Notes: generated from the sequence alone by a model not told the origin. 64,000 bases of DNA from Zanthoxylum bungeanum (GCA_019454045.1 SKCR01036756.1:62001-126000); one strand, 5' to 3'; numbered from the stretch's first letter, positions 10,309 to 22,262 are shown. Numbers and translations are program-made.

Positions 10309-10316
10309 ATTTATAG
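10309..10316 (-). promoter_or_regulatory. TATA box of the Athila-like LTR
   Basis: The minus strand reads CTATAAAT in a GC-flanked context, with a TC-rich leader (TTTCTCTCTGAATTCTCTG) about 35-60 bases downstream. This is the expected position for the U3/R boundary. Confidence 0.55.
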
Positions 10317-10379
10317 GCGTCGATAGGCCTCTAGCGTCGCGATGCCCATGATTTACGGGTGGCATGCGGAGAGCTCGAC

Positions 10380-10760
10380 GCGTGGCGTTTTGGATAAGTA
10401 GATAAGGTGGCACGTGGCACGGCGGCTGGCAACTTAATGATTATGCTGATGTGGCGATGATGTGGCATTGACATGGCGACACATGGCGAAAAGGATTGTC
10501 GGCACCGTAGAATTACGACACGTGGCACCTAGTGATTGGTTAATGATGACGTGGCGGTGACGTGTCACTTTGACTCGTTCAACTGGTGAGATGGACGATG
10601 GCGTGGTTGACACGTGGAGTGACATGTGGCGATGGCGATTGTCGGCACCGTAGGATGATGACACATGGCACGACGCACGTTAGCAGATCGGCTGTGAAGG
10701 TGACACGTGTCACGATGCACGTTAGCAAATGAAAACTTCTCAGATTCTGACACGTGGACC
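10380..10760 (-). promoter_or_regulatory. Cluster of ACGT-core (G-box-like) motifs in U3
   Basis: CACGTG occurs near 10392, 10519, 10611, 10704 and 10750, with further TGACGTGG and GACGTGTC sites between. Such sites bind plant bZIP and bHLH factors. The cluster lies 70-450 bases upstream of the TATA box at 10309-10316. A version is present in the 3' LTR (2789-3060) and in the related LTR piece at 36690-36900. Confidence 0.5.
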
Positions 10761-10974
10761 TGGCGCATGTTAGGCGTCGCGATGCTGAAAATTACCAAAA
10801 TGCCATTTTGTTCAATTTTCACTATTTTGGCTCCAAATCACCTCCAGAATGTCCTGAAACCTTATTTATCTACAAAATAACACAAAACACATCAAAATAT
10901 TCACAAAACTCAAGAAATTATATAAAATATTAGGTTAAATGAGTGGGAAAATAATATATAATTACCACTCTTCA

Positions 10975-12161
10975 ACTTGTCATTCATTTGGGTTGTTACG
11001 AATTGTTAACCTAGAACACTAAACTATTTACAAGCCTTTTTCGATTTTCAGGTAGAAATATTCAACTTAAACTAATTAACTATATGTCTATGTTAATTAA
11101 TTTAAACCGATTTCATTAAAGTAAGGTTCTAAAACTGGATACGTATGCCCGACATATATATGTCTATCCTGCACGGAAATTTATTCAATAGAATTAGATC
11201 ATGCACTATTATTCTCACAGCTAACCCAAATTCCCTCTTTTGAGTTCCTAAGGATTTACCAAGATAATTCTATTATTTGCCAGATAAATAAAATAAGCAT
11301 CAAAGCATAGGAAATAATAAATAATCCAACAACACACCAAAAGAATAAGAAGATGTAAAATTAATTACATATTATGTTTGGATCCATTACAACCCTAGAG
11401 TAAAGATTTAGCTGCTAATAGTATTCAACAAGCAAATCATTATACAAAACAAGAACTCATAATACATAAATTAGAGAGAAAATAGAAGAAATAACTTTCA
11501 TTTGCAGTTTTCATCTTCAATCTCCAACGCCGGTTGAAACACTTATTTTTATCTTGCTCTAGGTGTTATTCTATATCTTGAGGCTCCAAAATTATGTTAT
11601 GAAACTTCTCAATAGGTTTTGGGAGAAACTTGTGCTTATATAGGAGGTTTTAGGGGTCTTTTCTAATTGTAAATCAGATACATGACGAAATTGGGGCTGA
11701 AATTTCGGGTTATGACGATCATCACGTGTCGCAACATTGTAAAATAGTATTTCATGCATTGTGAATTTGCATGCTTTGTGTCTCAACGCGGTTAATTTTC
11801 TTCAGTTGCGGCTATGCATGCTTTTTACGTTATTCATGCTTTGACTTTGAAACTCTACGTGAATTCTTCTTCAATTACGCGTTATGCACGTCGGAACTCC
11901 ATAAAATGGAAGTCGCGACGTGCTACTTAAATAGATCTTTAGTTAGTTTTTGCTATTTGGCGCGTTGGGACGCGTTGGATTTACCCCAATTTGACTATGT
12001 ATTTTTCCATTTTCATTTCCAGTTAAATCCTTTGAGTCGTGATATTATTTCGACTTACGAAACATACCCTAAACACATCAATTCGCTCATAAAGCTCGAT
12101 ATCACCCACAAAATATTAAGATAAAATGGGCGGGAAATATGTTTTTTTTAACCACTCATCA
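10975..12161 (-). repeat. Older LTR fragment of a related gypsy family
   Basis: The text from 11010 (CCTAGAACACTAAA, then ATATGTCTATG, then TATATGTCTATCCTG) parallels 9225-9390 of the Athila-like LTR but is clearly diverged. It ends ACCACTCATCA at 12161, the family's LTR start on the minus strand. The part nearest the primer site is missing. The Athila-like element appears to have inserted in it. Confidence 0.6.
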
Positions 12162-12529
12162 GCCAACTTGTTCTCTGTCTGTCTGATTTTTCAACTTGTG
12201 GGGGTCGAGACGCGCATCCTGACATTTGGAAAGTGCCATAATTTTTCCTTGAACTTGAAAATTCTTCGCTCATTACTTCTGATTAAGCCTTAATTGAAAT
12301 TGTCCTACAAGCACTCAAATAAAAACTCTATATACCCAAGAGATGGGGTGAATTAGGTAATGGCCAAATAATGCGGAATTATAAATCTTTTTGATTTAAC
12401 GCTACTAAGCTAGTAGCTTTACCAGTTTAGCTTAATGATTAATTTTCTCAATCATAATATATTACCGAAATGCAAGTTACTAAATAATATGCAAATACAA
12501 AATAATTGAAATTTTGATGAAAATCAACT
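12162..12529. other. No gene seen
   Basis: AT-rich sequence after the end of the older LTR. I see no coding frame, tract or repeat here that I can name. Confidence 0.4.
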
Positions 12530-12917
12530 TTGGTGAAATTAATTGAAATTTCTCATATTTTACAATAAAAATAAAAATATTTATAGCAAAACCTCTTATA
12601 TGATATTTTTGTTTAATTTTAAAAAATCGTTGAATTTTCGCTTAATTTCATCAAATATCATGGGTGTTTTTTTATTATTATTATTTTTGAATTATTTAAT
12701 ATTTTTTTTCTTGTAGAAACAATTGCGAAGGTAAAATAATTAAGTATAAGATGATGAGAGTTTGGCCTACCTCTTATAGAATTAGCACCAAACGGTGGTA
12801 ACTACCCTAAGTTTTAATTAAAAATGTAAATAAGAAAAACTATGCGTATTATAAACGAATGTTGTTTAATAGTTTGAGAAATTTAAAAACAATAATTATA
12901 CTATAATGTAAGCTAAG
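12530..12917. repeat. Flank shared with 39061-39441 (duplicated host segment)
   Basis: This AT-rich text matches 39061-39441 nearly base for base and ends in the same CTAAG immediately before the same LTR start. This shows that the two places are copies of one ancestral locus, not independent insertions. Confidence 0.8.
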
Positions 12918-13980
12918 TGTTGATGGTGATTTTTCACCCAAGGAAATTCAAATACCGATGAGGGGTAAAATGAGGTCCTGTACTTGACCAGGAGGAAAAT
13001 GATAGGGCCTAAGAACCCCGGGAGGTTGAAGTCAGACAGAAAACCCCGAGCCCATTAACCAGAGGAGTTTTCCCCGAGGAGGACCTGCTATTGACAAAAC
13101 GAGTAGATACCCCGACCCGACCAGACCAGTATAAGAAGTGAGTTTGGACAGATTCTACGCTTGTGGAATTCGACCTAAGGTGGTCTACACTTACTGACCC
13201 GACCTGGTTGAAGAAGGGAGCTAAGATCACAATGTTTTGAACTGGTATATGATGTATGCTCTACTTGGAAGTTTGAGCTTCTAGAAGGCTGATGTGACAA
13301 GAGTAAGTCAATGGCTTTCCTTGGACAAAGACTCTGCCAGACGGAACAATATTGGAGTGGTTGAGCTGCAGGGTGTCACGTTGATAGAGCATGTAGCACT
13401 GGCCAAAAGGTTGCAATGATGGGTTTCTGCTGACAGATGGTAGTTGAGTCAGATGTCAGAGCTTCTATTTGCTGAGTGGTTGGGGAAAAATAGCATGGGG
13501 CGATGATGACATGGTGGTGTGAGATGGCGTCATTGGTTGGTGGAACAGTGGATTTGGAAGCCTATATAAATGGGTTGAAGCCACAGATTGAAGAGTTAGT
13601 AATTTCTATATTTCACTACTTGTACAAAAGTAAGAGCCTCTAAATTGTGATAGAGAGAGAATGTTGGTTGGCCCGATTTCTTGAGAGATTTGTAACGGGT
13701 AGTTGAGACTCGAGGTTTTTTTACATTCTTTGTAAGCCTCCAACACTGGTAACCTGGTCGGTCTTGACCAGAAACCAGTAATATAAACTCTCTCCATTCT
13801 CCTATTGACGTAGGTTTGAGTCACTCTCCGCTAAACAACGTAAATCTCTGTGATTTTCTTATTTATTTGTCAAGTTTATTTTAGGTTCCCGATTAACCAA
13901 ATAAATTCAATGCTTGGAGGAGGTCTGTTCGAGAGGTAGATTTCCCAAATTGCCATTGGAAAGAAAAACAATCGTCAACA
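12918..13980 (+). repeat. 5' LTR of a Tat-like gypsy element, 1063 bases
   Basis: It begins TGTTGATGG and ends GTCAACA (perfect short terminal inverted repeat), is preceded by CTAAG (12913-12917) and followed by a primer site. A second copy is the solo LTR at 39442-40552, and truncated relatives occur at 41895-42603 and 53185-53722. A TATA box CTATATAAAT lies at 13562-13571. Confidence 0.9.
13562..13571 (+). promoter_or_regulatory. TATA box of the Tat-like LTR
   Basis: CTATATAAAT lies two thirds of the way into the LTR. The same place reads CTATATAAAG in the copy near 42545, but CTATATGAAG (damaged) in the solo LTR near 40131. Confidence 0.6.
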
Positions 13981-13982
13981 GT

Positions 13983-14000
13983 TGGCGCCGTCTGTGGGGA
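13983..14000 (+). other. Primer-binding site of the Tat-like element
   Basis: TGGCGCCGTCTGTGGGGA starts two bases after the LTR end. This form is typical of plant Tat-lineage gypsy elements. I do not assign the tRNA. Confidence 0.8.
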
Positions 14001-15603
14001 ACATTACGGAAAGTAACAAAAAACACTAAGACGATGGCAGAAGATAAAAATCATAGCGCTCTAGAGTCTTCGACGATAGAGTGGATGAAGAAGATAAGGA
14101 AAACCTTCATTTAGAAATAGAGAACGCATGAAAGGAAAGACAAATGACACAAGCCTTTATGAAAGCCATGATTGAGAAAATTGAGAAGTTAGAGAACGAG
14201 TCAGGGGACCAAGCCTAAGCAAGTCCTACTAAGAGGGAAGAGATTGTCAATGGAAATAGGGTAGCCGGTATGGAAAGGGATCGAGAAACCGGGAGGAGAA
14301 ATGCTTGTAAAGTAAGGTAAGTGGTTGTGGCTAACACTGCACATGTGGAAGAGCCGTGGGAGGAAGAAGACGATAGGAAAACCCTAGAATCATCATGTAA
14401 CAGTCTGTATTTTGGGGAAAATGAACTAAATATGTATCCGGAGCGGGGGCGTAAAACTACCAGATGTGGGAGATACCACGCCCAGAGAAGCGAGTATGAG
14501 GAATCCCTCGATCGAGGGTAGGAGAACAATGAGATCCAAATGAGGGACTGGTTTCAAAAAGAGATGAAGAAATTGGTGCAGAGCACGCATGAAGGTGCTC
14601 GAGGTGATCAAGATATGGAGGTAGCGTCCCCTTTTACCAGAGAAGTGATGGGGATGGAGTTCCCAATGAGATTCACTATTTTCGCGATGGACACCTACAA
14701 GGTTAACACAAACCATAGATCCCATATTGAAAAATTTGTTTTGCTCATGGAAATCCAAAGAGTGGTCGAGGAGGCAGTTTGCATGGTGTTCCCGCTAAAT
14801 TTGGGAGGGACAGCTAGCTTATGGTTAAGAAATATGACTCCAGTGAGAATCGGTAATTTTTCACTACTGAGGAAGTCCTTCGTGCGCCACTTTAAAAGAG
14901 CATGTGCACCAAGTAAGACGGTTGGGTCATTGAGGATGATGAAGCAGAGAGTTGACGAGCCCGTGAAGAGCTTCATCGATAGATACCACAACTTGGTATT
15001 AGAGGTTAGGGTGTATGAGTTCCCGGAGGCGTTGGAGAGCTTTAAAGGAGATTTGAAGGTTGGGAAATTGTGATCTTACCTAAAGATCCAGGAGGTACCC
15101 AACAATGCTGCGGTCTTGGAGTATGGGAGGAAATTCTTGTTATTGGAAGAAGATGAGAAGATAGCCCGAGGGGGAGATGCTCGAGTAAAGAGTGAGCCAA
15201 GGTAAGAAAATTGGTGTGATGTTGGCAGTGGTCATAGAGGACCGATCCCAAGGGAAACAGAGTTTAGGCCAATAAATCAGGGTAAATCAGCACCCAAAAG
15301 GAGTCCCCCGATCAAATTCACATATGTTACTGGGGGCACGACGTATACTACCTTTAATAGGCCTTTGGCTCAGATAGCTCAGGAGATACATGATAAGAGA
15401 CTACTGACTGAACCCGACCCGAGGAGGTTCCTGGTCGAGAAAAGGGATCACATGGCCTATTGTTCATATTACAATGGAAATGGGCATGCCATTCAGAAAT
15501 ACAGGGACTTGCAGGATCAAGTTAAAGACCTGATGATGAATTGCTACCTTAATGAGTCTATCAATCATGAAGCCACGGGAATCAAGCAGCGAATGGAGCA
15601 TAG
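14001..15603 (+). pseudogene. Gag of the Tat-like element, broken and interrupted
   Basis: The clearest part is 14540-15073 (177 residues). It has SPFTREVMGMEFPMRF, then VFPLNLGGTASLWLRNM, FSLLRKSFVRHF, LRMMKQRVDEPVKSFIDRYH and a final GDLKVGKL, the Retrotrans_gag pattern of Tat elements. Downstream, 15365-15600 holds a decayed zinc knuckle (YCSYYNGNGHAIQKYRDLQDQV, where cysteines should bracket GH). Stops and frameshifts separate the pieces. The reading is cut at 15603 by the gag-only element, and the protease resumes after 26088. Confidence 0.82.
15599..15603. other. Target-site duplication (left), CATAG
   Basis: CATAG precedes the LTR at 15604, and CAGAG follows the 3' LTR at 26089-26093. 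Four of five bases agree, consistent with an aged 5-bp duplication. Confidence 0.55.
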
Positions 15604-16262
15604 TGTAGGCATTGCATTTTTGCATGTGAAACCCGATGATGAGTCTCAGTTGGAGGCACTACCTTTTAAGTCACGGAAGTCGCGAGAAATGGATATCGAA
15701 AGGGGAAATTCAGGATGAGTATGCTATCAGAGTAGTTTCACATGTTCACTGTTTTCATTCGAGCTGCGTTCTTAAACACGTTCGAACGTCAGGCAGATTG
15801 CGGGCGTTCGTGTCGCGTTCGAATTTGCGTTCGAACGGTTGTAGGTAATTCTGGTTTTGCTGCTAGCCTCACATTAAGCCCAATTCACCCAAACCTTGGC
15901 CCACCACGCCTAAGCCCACTTAAAAACATATTTAACACATGGTGAAATCAAAACAAATCTAAAAATCACATACAAAATTAAAATAAACATTAAAATCAAT
16001 CAAATATTTTAATTCCTTAATTAAGATATTCACCCAGCAATTACACAAGATTCCTTCCTAACTAAACAAAATCACATACTAAATTAAAAGATGTCATGCC
16101 TAATTAAAATCAATCATAACAAATTAAAGATATTGACTTCCTAATCTAAAAACAATTTTATCCCCCATCAAATCCCTTGCTTTCCTTGTCTAACACCAAA
16201 TCATATCTCTCTTTAATGCCAAAATCCCTTCCTTGTGAGACAAGGTGAAACCCTAGCCCTTC

Positions 16263-16273
16263 TCTATATAAAC
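16263..16273 (+). promoter_or_regulatory. TATA box of the gag-only element
   Basis: TCTATATAAAC is followed 30-70 bases later by a CA-rich leader. The same sequence is present in the 3' LTR near 23458-23468. Confidence 0.6.
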
Positions 16274-17189
16274 AACCTCTAACCAAGACATGCATCCTCT
16301 AGCTCATACAAATAACTCACACAAAAATCACAACACAAAGAGCCATAGCCACTCACAGCAATAGCAACAAGAAGAACATAAACAATTCCCTTCATCTCCT
16401 CCACTCCATAACCGAAAACAATACCCCCCTAAACCTCTACCCATCACCAAAAATCTCCCCCATACAGCAGCCCTCCATCACCGAAAATATACCTCCAAAC
16501 AGCAGCCCAAACACACCCCAAACAGCCCTTGAAACACGCCTGGACAGCAGCCCAAACCACTCCCAAAACAGTCCCTAAAATCCCTTAAAACAGTAACATA
16601 AACTGCACTTATAACCCTTGAAATAACCACACAAAACTACACTAAAAAAACCACGAAAAAACACTCGAAACAGTTCGTTGAAACGTTAAGACAGTGACCT
16701 GAACAGTGAACAGAAAATACAGAAGAAACAGCAGCAAAATGGAGACCAGACAGCGAGCAAAGCAGCAAAACAGTGAGCTAAGATGCTGAACCAGTGAACC
16801 GGAAGAATAAGGAGCTTTTACCCCTTCCGATCTCCGCGAAACGCAAGTCTGAAGACGACTTAAAAGGTTAGACCTGAGGGTACTTTCCACACTCATCTTT
16901 ATTCGATTTTTGTTATTTATTTTGACTGTATTTTAATTATTTGTTGAATCTTGTGTGTATGATGCGTGTTGTGGGTATTGGATGAATGAAAGAGTGTCGT
17001 CTCTTGTGGTATATAGGATGGAAACCCAGACGTAAATTCCATAGCCGAATCCGAATGGATGGTAGTGCGGTCTGTACTTGGGATACAACTCTACGTACCG
17101 CTTGAGTAAACGGCACCTTCTTTTGTTTCATGTTGCTTTGATTTATTTATTTATTTTTCGTCACTTGAATTCTGCATGTTGCTTATTTA

Positions 17190-17890
17190 TGTATGATTCA
17201 ATCGAGCGCATGGGCTTAGTAAGTGGAATGAAAGATCCCCTATGGGGAGGGGTTAAAGCCCTTTACCACGATGCTTCGCCGCGCCGGTTGATGTGTGTTC
17301 GATTGAATGCAAGATACGTTCAATCGGGCATACTACGTTTGATATTATTGCTTTTAATTCTTTGTATGCATGATTCAATCAAGCGCATGGGCTTAGTAAG
17401 TGGAATGAAAGATCCCCTATGGGGAGGGGTTAAAGCCCTTTACCACGATGCTTCGCCGCGCCGGCCGGTTGATGTGTGTTCGGTTGAATGCAAGATACGT
17501 TCAATCGGGCATACTACGTTTGATATTATTGCTTTTAATTCTTTGTATGCATGATTCAATCGAGCGCATGGGCTTAGTAAGTGCAATGAAAGATCCTCTA
17601 TGGGGAGGGGTTAAAGCCCTTTACCACGATGCTTCGCCGCGCCGGTTGATGTGTGTGTTCGGTTGAATGCAAGATTCGTTCAATCGGCATACTACGTTTG
17701 ATATTATTTCCTTAATTCTTTGTATGCATGATTCAATCGAGCGCATGGGCTTAGTAAGTGGAATGAAAGATCCCATATGGGAAGGGGTTAAAGCCATTTA
17801 CCACGATGCTTTGCCGCGCCGGTTGATGTGTGTTCGGTTGGATGTAAGATACGTTTGATCGGACATACTGAGCTTGACATTCTTTATTCT
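17190..17890 (+). repeat. Four-copy tandem array in the LTR, unit about 178 bases
   Basis: TGATTCAATC followed by GCATGGGCTTAGTAAGTG starts units near 17190, 17369, 17552 and 17728 (periods 179, 183, 176). Each unit also has GATCCCCTATGGGGAGGGG, a near palindrome. The 3' LTR has the same four-copy array at 24387-25080. Confidence 0.9.
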
Positions 17891-17904
17891 TTGTGTTGCA
17901 TGCA

Positions 17905-18260
17905 TCAGGTCTGGTTCCATTCGAACGCGTTCTCGAACGCTACACGAACGCGAACCTTCTGTTTACCGTTCGAACGCGTTCTTGAACGCTACGCGAACGC
18001 ACACGTACTTCCTTAGTCTCATCATGCATCAGGTCTGGTTCCGTTCGAACGCGTTCTCGAACGCTATATGAATGCGAACCTTCTGTTTACCATTCGAACG
18101 CGTTCTCGAACGCTACGCGAATGCACACGCACTTTCTTAATCTTATCATGCATCAGGTCTGGTTCCGTTCGAACGCGTTCTCGAACGCTATACGAACGCG
18201 AACCTTCTGTTTACCGTTCGAACGCGTTTTCAAACGCTACGCGAACACGCACCCACTAAA
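17905..18260 (+). repeat. TTCGAA-rich tandem array in the LTR, unit about 122 bases
   Basis: Units begin TCAGGTCTGGTTCC near 17907, 18029 and 18151. Each unit holds two copies of GTTCGAACGCGTTCTCGAACGC, built from the palindromes GTTCGAAC and ACGCGT. The matching array in the 3' LTR (25100-25400) lacks half a unit, which accounts for most of the length difference between the LTRs. Confidence 0.88.
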
Positions 18261-18944
18261 CTGAGTCCTTTTCATCAGATTTCATACATAGTTTTCCTAG
18301 TAGCTTTCCCCACATGTATGAATACAATGTGTTTAATGTATTACAATTCATATACCTATGTCATGATAACATTTGAGTATTATTTCTTGTGGTATATCGG
18401 ATGGAAACCCAGACATAAATTCCGTAGCCGATTCCGAACGGACGGTAGTACGGTCTGTATTTGGGATACAAATTCACGTATCACTTGAGAAGGTGCTCAC
18501 ATGTGTGCTCGTGTGGTTAGTATGTGTGCTTGTGTTTTCTTGAATATAATATGCCAGTGAAGTTGTATGTTTGTCGCTCCTTTGATGTACTTTCAAGCAT
18601 GCAATCTTAGATGTGAAATATATGTAAACTTAGGTGTAATTTTTATTTTGTATATGTGAATTTAGAAGCATGATGCTCTTGGAAATAAGTGCTACTTAAG
18701 CCTGATTAAATTATTACATAAATCCTTTCATTACAAGTGGCATAAGTAAGGGACAATTCCGAACCCAACGGTTTGAGGTCTTCCCTTGCGAGGGGTGAGT
18801 GCGGCCTTAAATCTCATTTTCCCGGTTCATACCGGGTGGCGACTCCATTATTCTCCGGTTTAGTCCCCCGTGGCTACTCCATACTCCCGACCGGGCCGCG
18901 AGCCCAGGACAGCATGCGTCGCCCAGTTCCTGTGTCCCACAGTC

Positions 18945-18962
18945 TGGCGACTCCACTGGGGA
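18945..18962 (+). other. Primer-binding site of the gag-only element
   Basis: TGGCGACTCCACTGGGGA starts three bases after the LTR end and has the form used by plant Tat/Ogre-type gypsy elements. I do not assign the tRNA. Confidence 0.75.
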
Positions 18963-20139
18963 TAGAGAATCGGCCCCGAAATATTGTCTTGTGATGTTTG
19001 GATTTATGTTTTAATTGACCGTGTCTATAGTGGATAAAGTGAGGGTTTAATCAAAGGCATTTTGAGGCTAGGTAATGGTTTGGTGTCTTCCTTCATTCAC
19101 TACCTTTCTAGAAGGAAAAGCTGTGAAGGCACCTAGATAGCCATCTACTCGTAGCCTATTGTGATGGACTAATTTGGAGGACTCGTTGTTATTCCTGACA
19201 CCAAGCGATAATAGCCTAAGAGGCTTGGGTATTTAAGTGAGCCTCGCTCCACCTTCCCTCTGGGGAATCTACAACGGGAAATCCATTTGACAGTCCGTCA
19301 CACACCATAGCTCATTGGCACGTACCTTAGTGTATAAAAAAGGGTGCGCTCACTTGGTTGCTCGAACCCTTGAGTGGGGAGACCTAGTTGTGGGCCATCT
19401 TTCACCGGTGAGAGCCTTTGTCTATACTCTTGCTAACCCACCCATAGACCGGGTTGGCTAAAGTAACAATTATTTCCTTGAATATGTGCTTATGGACCAT
19501 CCTCATTTGGATACAGTTGGACTATAGTCAGAAATGCGGACTTGCTGGGCCATTTAAACTGGGGCGAGTTCGTACCTTATGACCATTGGACCCAAAGCTT
19601 CTGAAATGTTGATGGGCCATTCTGTAGAAATTATTGTTTTATGTTTGCATTATCTTTCTTTTATGCTTGTGTTTGGGAACATCGCCGTTTGGATCCATTT
19701 GGACCATTTGTCATGGGATATGGGCTTGTTGGGCCATTTAAACTGGGACAAGAACGTACCTTATGACGATTGGCCCAAAGGCTTCTAAATGTTGATGGGC
19801 CATTTTGTGTTTGTGTTCGGAACATTACCATTTGGATTTAGTTGGGCTCCTTGCCATGAGATGTGAACTCGTTGGGCCATTTAAACTGGGATGAGTTCAC
19901 TCCTATGACAGTTAGCCCAAAAGTTTCTAAAATGATAACGGGCCGATTTGTTTGAAAATTTTAGTTGATTTAGTATGTTATATATGTTACATGCATCTCA
20001 TGCACCCTATGCATACATACATCATGTTAACCCTTGTGTTCTGAAAGCCATCATAGATTCCCATTGGGTTAGGGAAAAAGGAAGACTCATCAAAATACCG
20101 GGAACACACATTAGTGAATCAGATATTGAGGTATCCCGT
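18963..20139 (+). other. Leader of the gag-only element with imperfect repeats
   Basis: No coding frame is evident. Three imperfect copies of a unit containing GGGCCATTTAAACTGGG occur at 19547, 19731 and 19874, each followed by CTTATGAC or a similar word and a run ending TGATGGGCCAT. Such leader repeats are common in large gypsy elements. Confidence 0.6.
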
Positions 20140-21275
20140 ATGGATCAGTTGGAAAACGGTCTCGCCAAGATTACCGAACAGTTGCAAGCCTTAACTACCG
20201 CCATGGAAAATATGGATGTACCCCGTGCTGGGGGAAATTCCGAGAATGTGAGGCGCGAGGAGCCTTCGAATGGGTTGGGGGATGATGTCCCCACTTTTGA
20301 TGATGACATGGCAGAGTATGCAACGGGCAGAGTGATTGGGTCTCAGGCAGAATTTCGGAAGCTTCGGGATCAGGTTGAAACAGTTACCCGCAAAATGAGG
20401 GGTAAGAATGAGGATTTGCTAGATTATGAGGCAATGACCTTCTGAGAACAGCTGCCAGCTCAGTTTAAAATGCCCGACATGGCCAAGTTTAATGGGAATG
20501 GAGACCCTAGAGTTCATCTGCAGCAATATGTCTCAGTCATGAGTTCAATGGGCCTATCACAGCGCCAAGTCCAAAAGATGTTTGGGATGTCACTCGAGGG
20601 GGCACCTGTGGTTTGGTATCATAGCCTTAAGAAGAAGGTTAAGGAAGATTGGAAGGAATTAGCTGATGTTTTTCTGAAGCAGTATGTTACAGACTTAGAA
20701 ATTGACTTGTCACTCCGTGATTTGGAGAACACTAAGCAGAAGCCAGAGGAAAGTTTCAAAGAGTATGTGGATCACTGGAGAAGCCAGCTTTTGAAAATGC
20801 AGACTCGGCCTTCAGAGAAAGACCAAATTAAGATGATTATCAAGGGCACCAAGCCCTCTATTTATGGTAAGCTGAGGAGGATGACTTCGATGATTTCTGA
20901 TTTTCGACAGTTGAGGGAAACTGTCATGGATATTGAGGAAGAGGAGGCTAAAACAGAAGGTTTTATGGCCAGAATAAAAGAACTTTTGGGGGGCCTTCTG
21001 AGACAAAGCCCGCTACTGCCGAAGTCGCTGCCATCAGAAACAGGCAATTCTCCAACCTTGGTAGACCTTTGTCGAAGGTGTTTGAAAAGTTGCAGGGACA
21101 AGGACTCTTGAAACCATTAGAAGGCAAACAACTTCTACACCCCCCACCGCCACACATAAATATGAACCTTTATTGTCACTTCCACCAGCTACATGGCCAT
21201 GACACCGACAACTGCACCCGCCTCAAGCATGAAATTCAAGATCTCATAGATTCCCATAAAATACCTAACCCATGA
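20140..21275 (+). pseudogene. Gag of the gag-only (TR-GAG-like) element, one stop and one frameshift
   Basis: The likely start is ATG 20140. The frame is open except for TGA at 20443-20445 and shifts near 21000. Features: a coiled-coil-like N-terminus (LENGLAKITEQLQALTTAM), MAKFNGNGDPRVHLQQY, then VWYHSLKKKVKEDWKELADVF, KQKPEESFKEYVDHWR and IKGTKPSIYGKLRR, all typical of Tat/Ogre Gag. After the shift comes a CHFHQLHGHDTDNC zinc-binding motif (21174-21215). No protease, RT, RNase H or integrase follows before the 3' LTR, so the element depends on enzymes from a relative. Confidence 0.85.
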
Positions 21276-22009
21276 AAAGAACAACCCGACACACACAGAA
21301 ACCCTCTACCAAACTACCGCTCCGTTCCACCACCCACCTACATGATCGACTCTGAATTGCCCGAAACTTTTTTCCTCCAAAACCTCAACCACCAAGCTTC
21401 TTACATGGATGACAGTGAAGAACCATAGGCCGAGGAAGAAGGCATTACTGCAGATGATGGAGTTATTCCTCCTAGTCTATTTGATCCAGTTTTTTTTAAA
21501 GACATTGATTTTGTTACTTGTTCGAACTCTTTTCCTCAACGATAATAAAGACGTTCATTTCACTGAATCTCTTATTCAATATGAGTATATTTGAGAAAAA
21601 CATTCAACCTTGGTACTATGAAATTCAGTGATGTTTAGAACACGGGGAATTCCCGAAAGCAGCAAGCAGAAAAGATATGATGATCATTCAAAAATTGGGA
21701 AATGGGGCAGTGAGACTATCAGACTTGGAAGGGAATTAGTTCACCGAGCCAATCAACGTAGACAGATTGAAGCAGTAGCTTGCCTGAGGAAAAGAAGACT
21801 GAACAGTCGCCAAGAGAATTGGCAGAAGACCTAACCCAACGGGATAGGAAACTCATTCATGCATGCATGCATACACGTAACGTATCCTGCATTCCTTTTC
21901 GTGTTTGTTCTGTTTTGTAATAACAGGTTTCAGAGGAAAAAAGAGAAAGCGTCAAATACAAGCCAACCAGAAGCAGCAACAGTACAATGTCAGTAGTTTT
22001 CAGGAATGA

Positions 22010-22262
22010 ATCACAGGGGCGAGGCCCATATCAGTATCAGTCTGGGGGCGAGGCCTATATCAGTATCAGTTGGGGGCAAGGCCCATATCAGTATCAGTTG
22101 GGGGCGAGGCTCATATCAGTATCAGTTGGGGGCGAGGCCCACATCATTCTGGGGGCGGGGCCCACATCAGCATCACTATGGGAGCAAGGCCCACATCATC
22201 ATCAGAATCTATCTTGCCGGATATGGCACTCTGGGGGCGAGGCCCATATCAGCATCAGTATC
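22010..22262 (+). repeat. Tandem array, unit 28-29 bases
   Basis: GGGGGCGAGGCCCATATCAG followed by TATCAGTT recurs about eight times (near 22016, 22045, 22073, 22101, 22129, 22154, 22182 and 22233). The units create three overlapping artefact frames, which I reject as genes. Confidence 0.88.

Larger units (their letters stand above)
8911..10974 (-). repeat. 5' LTR of the Athila-like element, about 2.06 kb
   Basis: On the minus strand it begins TGAAGAGTGG at 10974 and ends CATCTGTCA at 8911, followed by the primer site. Its U3 side matches the truncated 3' LTR (2789-3296). It is inserted in an older LTR of a related family (10975-12161). It contains an ACGT-motif cluster, a TATA box and a degenerate internal repeat, each listed separately. 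Confidence 0.82.
15604..18941 (+). repeat. 5' LTR of the gag-only element, 3338 bases
   Basis: It begins TGTAGGCATTG and ends TGTCCCACA, followed by a primer site. It matches 22801-26088 closely (about 4 percent differences in the first 165 bases compared by eye). A TATA box TCTATATAAAC lies at 16263-16273. It carries two tandem arrays, listed separately. Frames inside it, such as 17078-17554, arise from array units and are repeated in both LTRs, so I do not treat them as genes. Confidence 0.9.
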
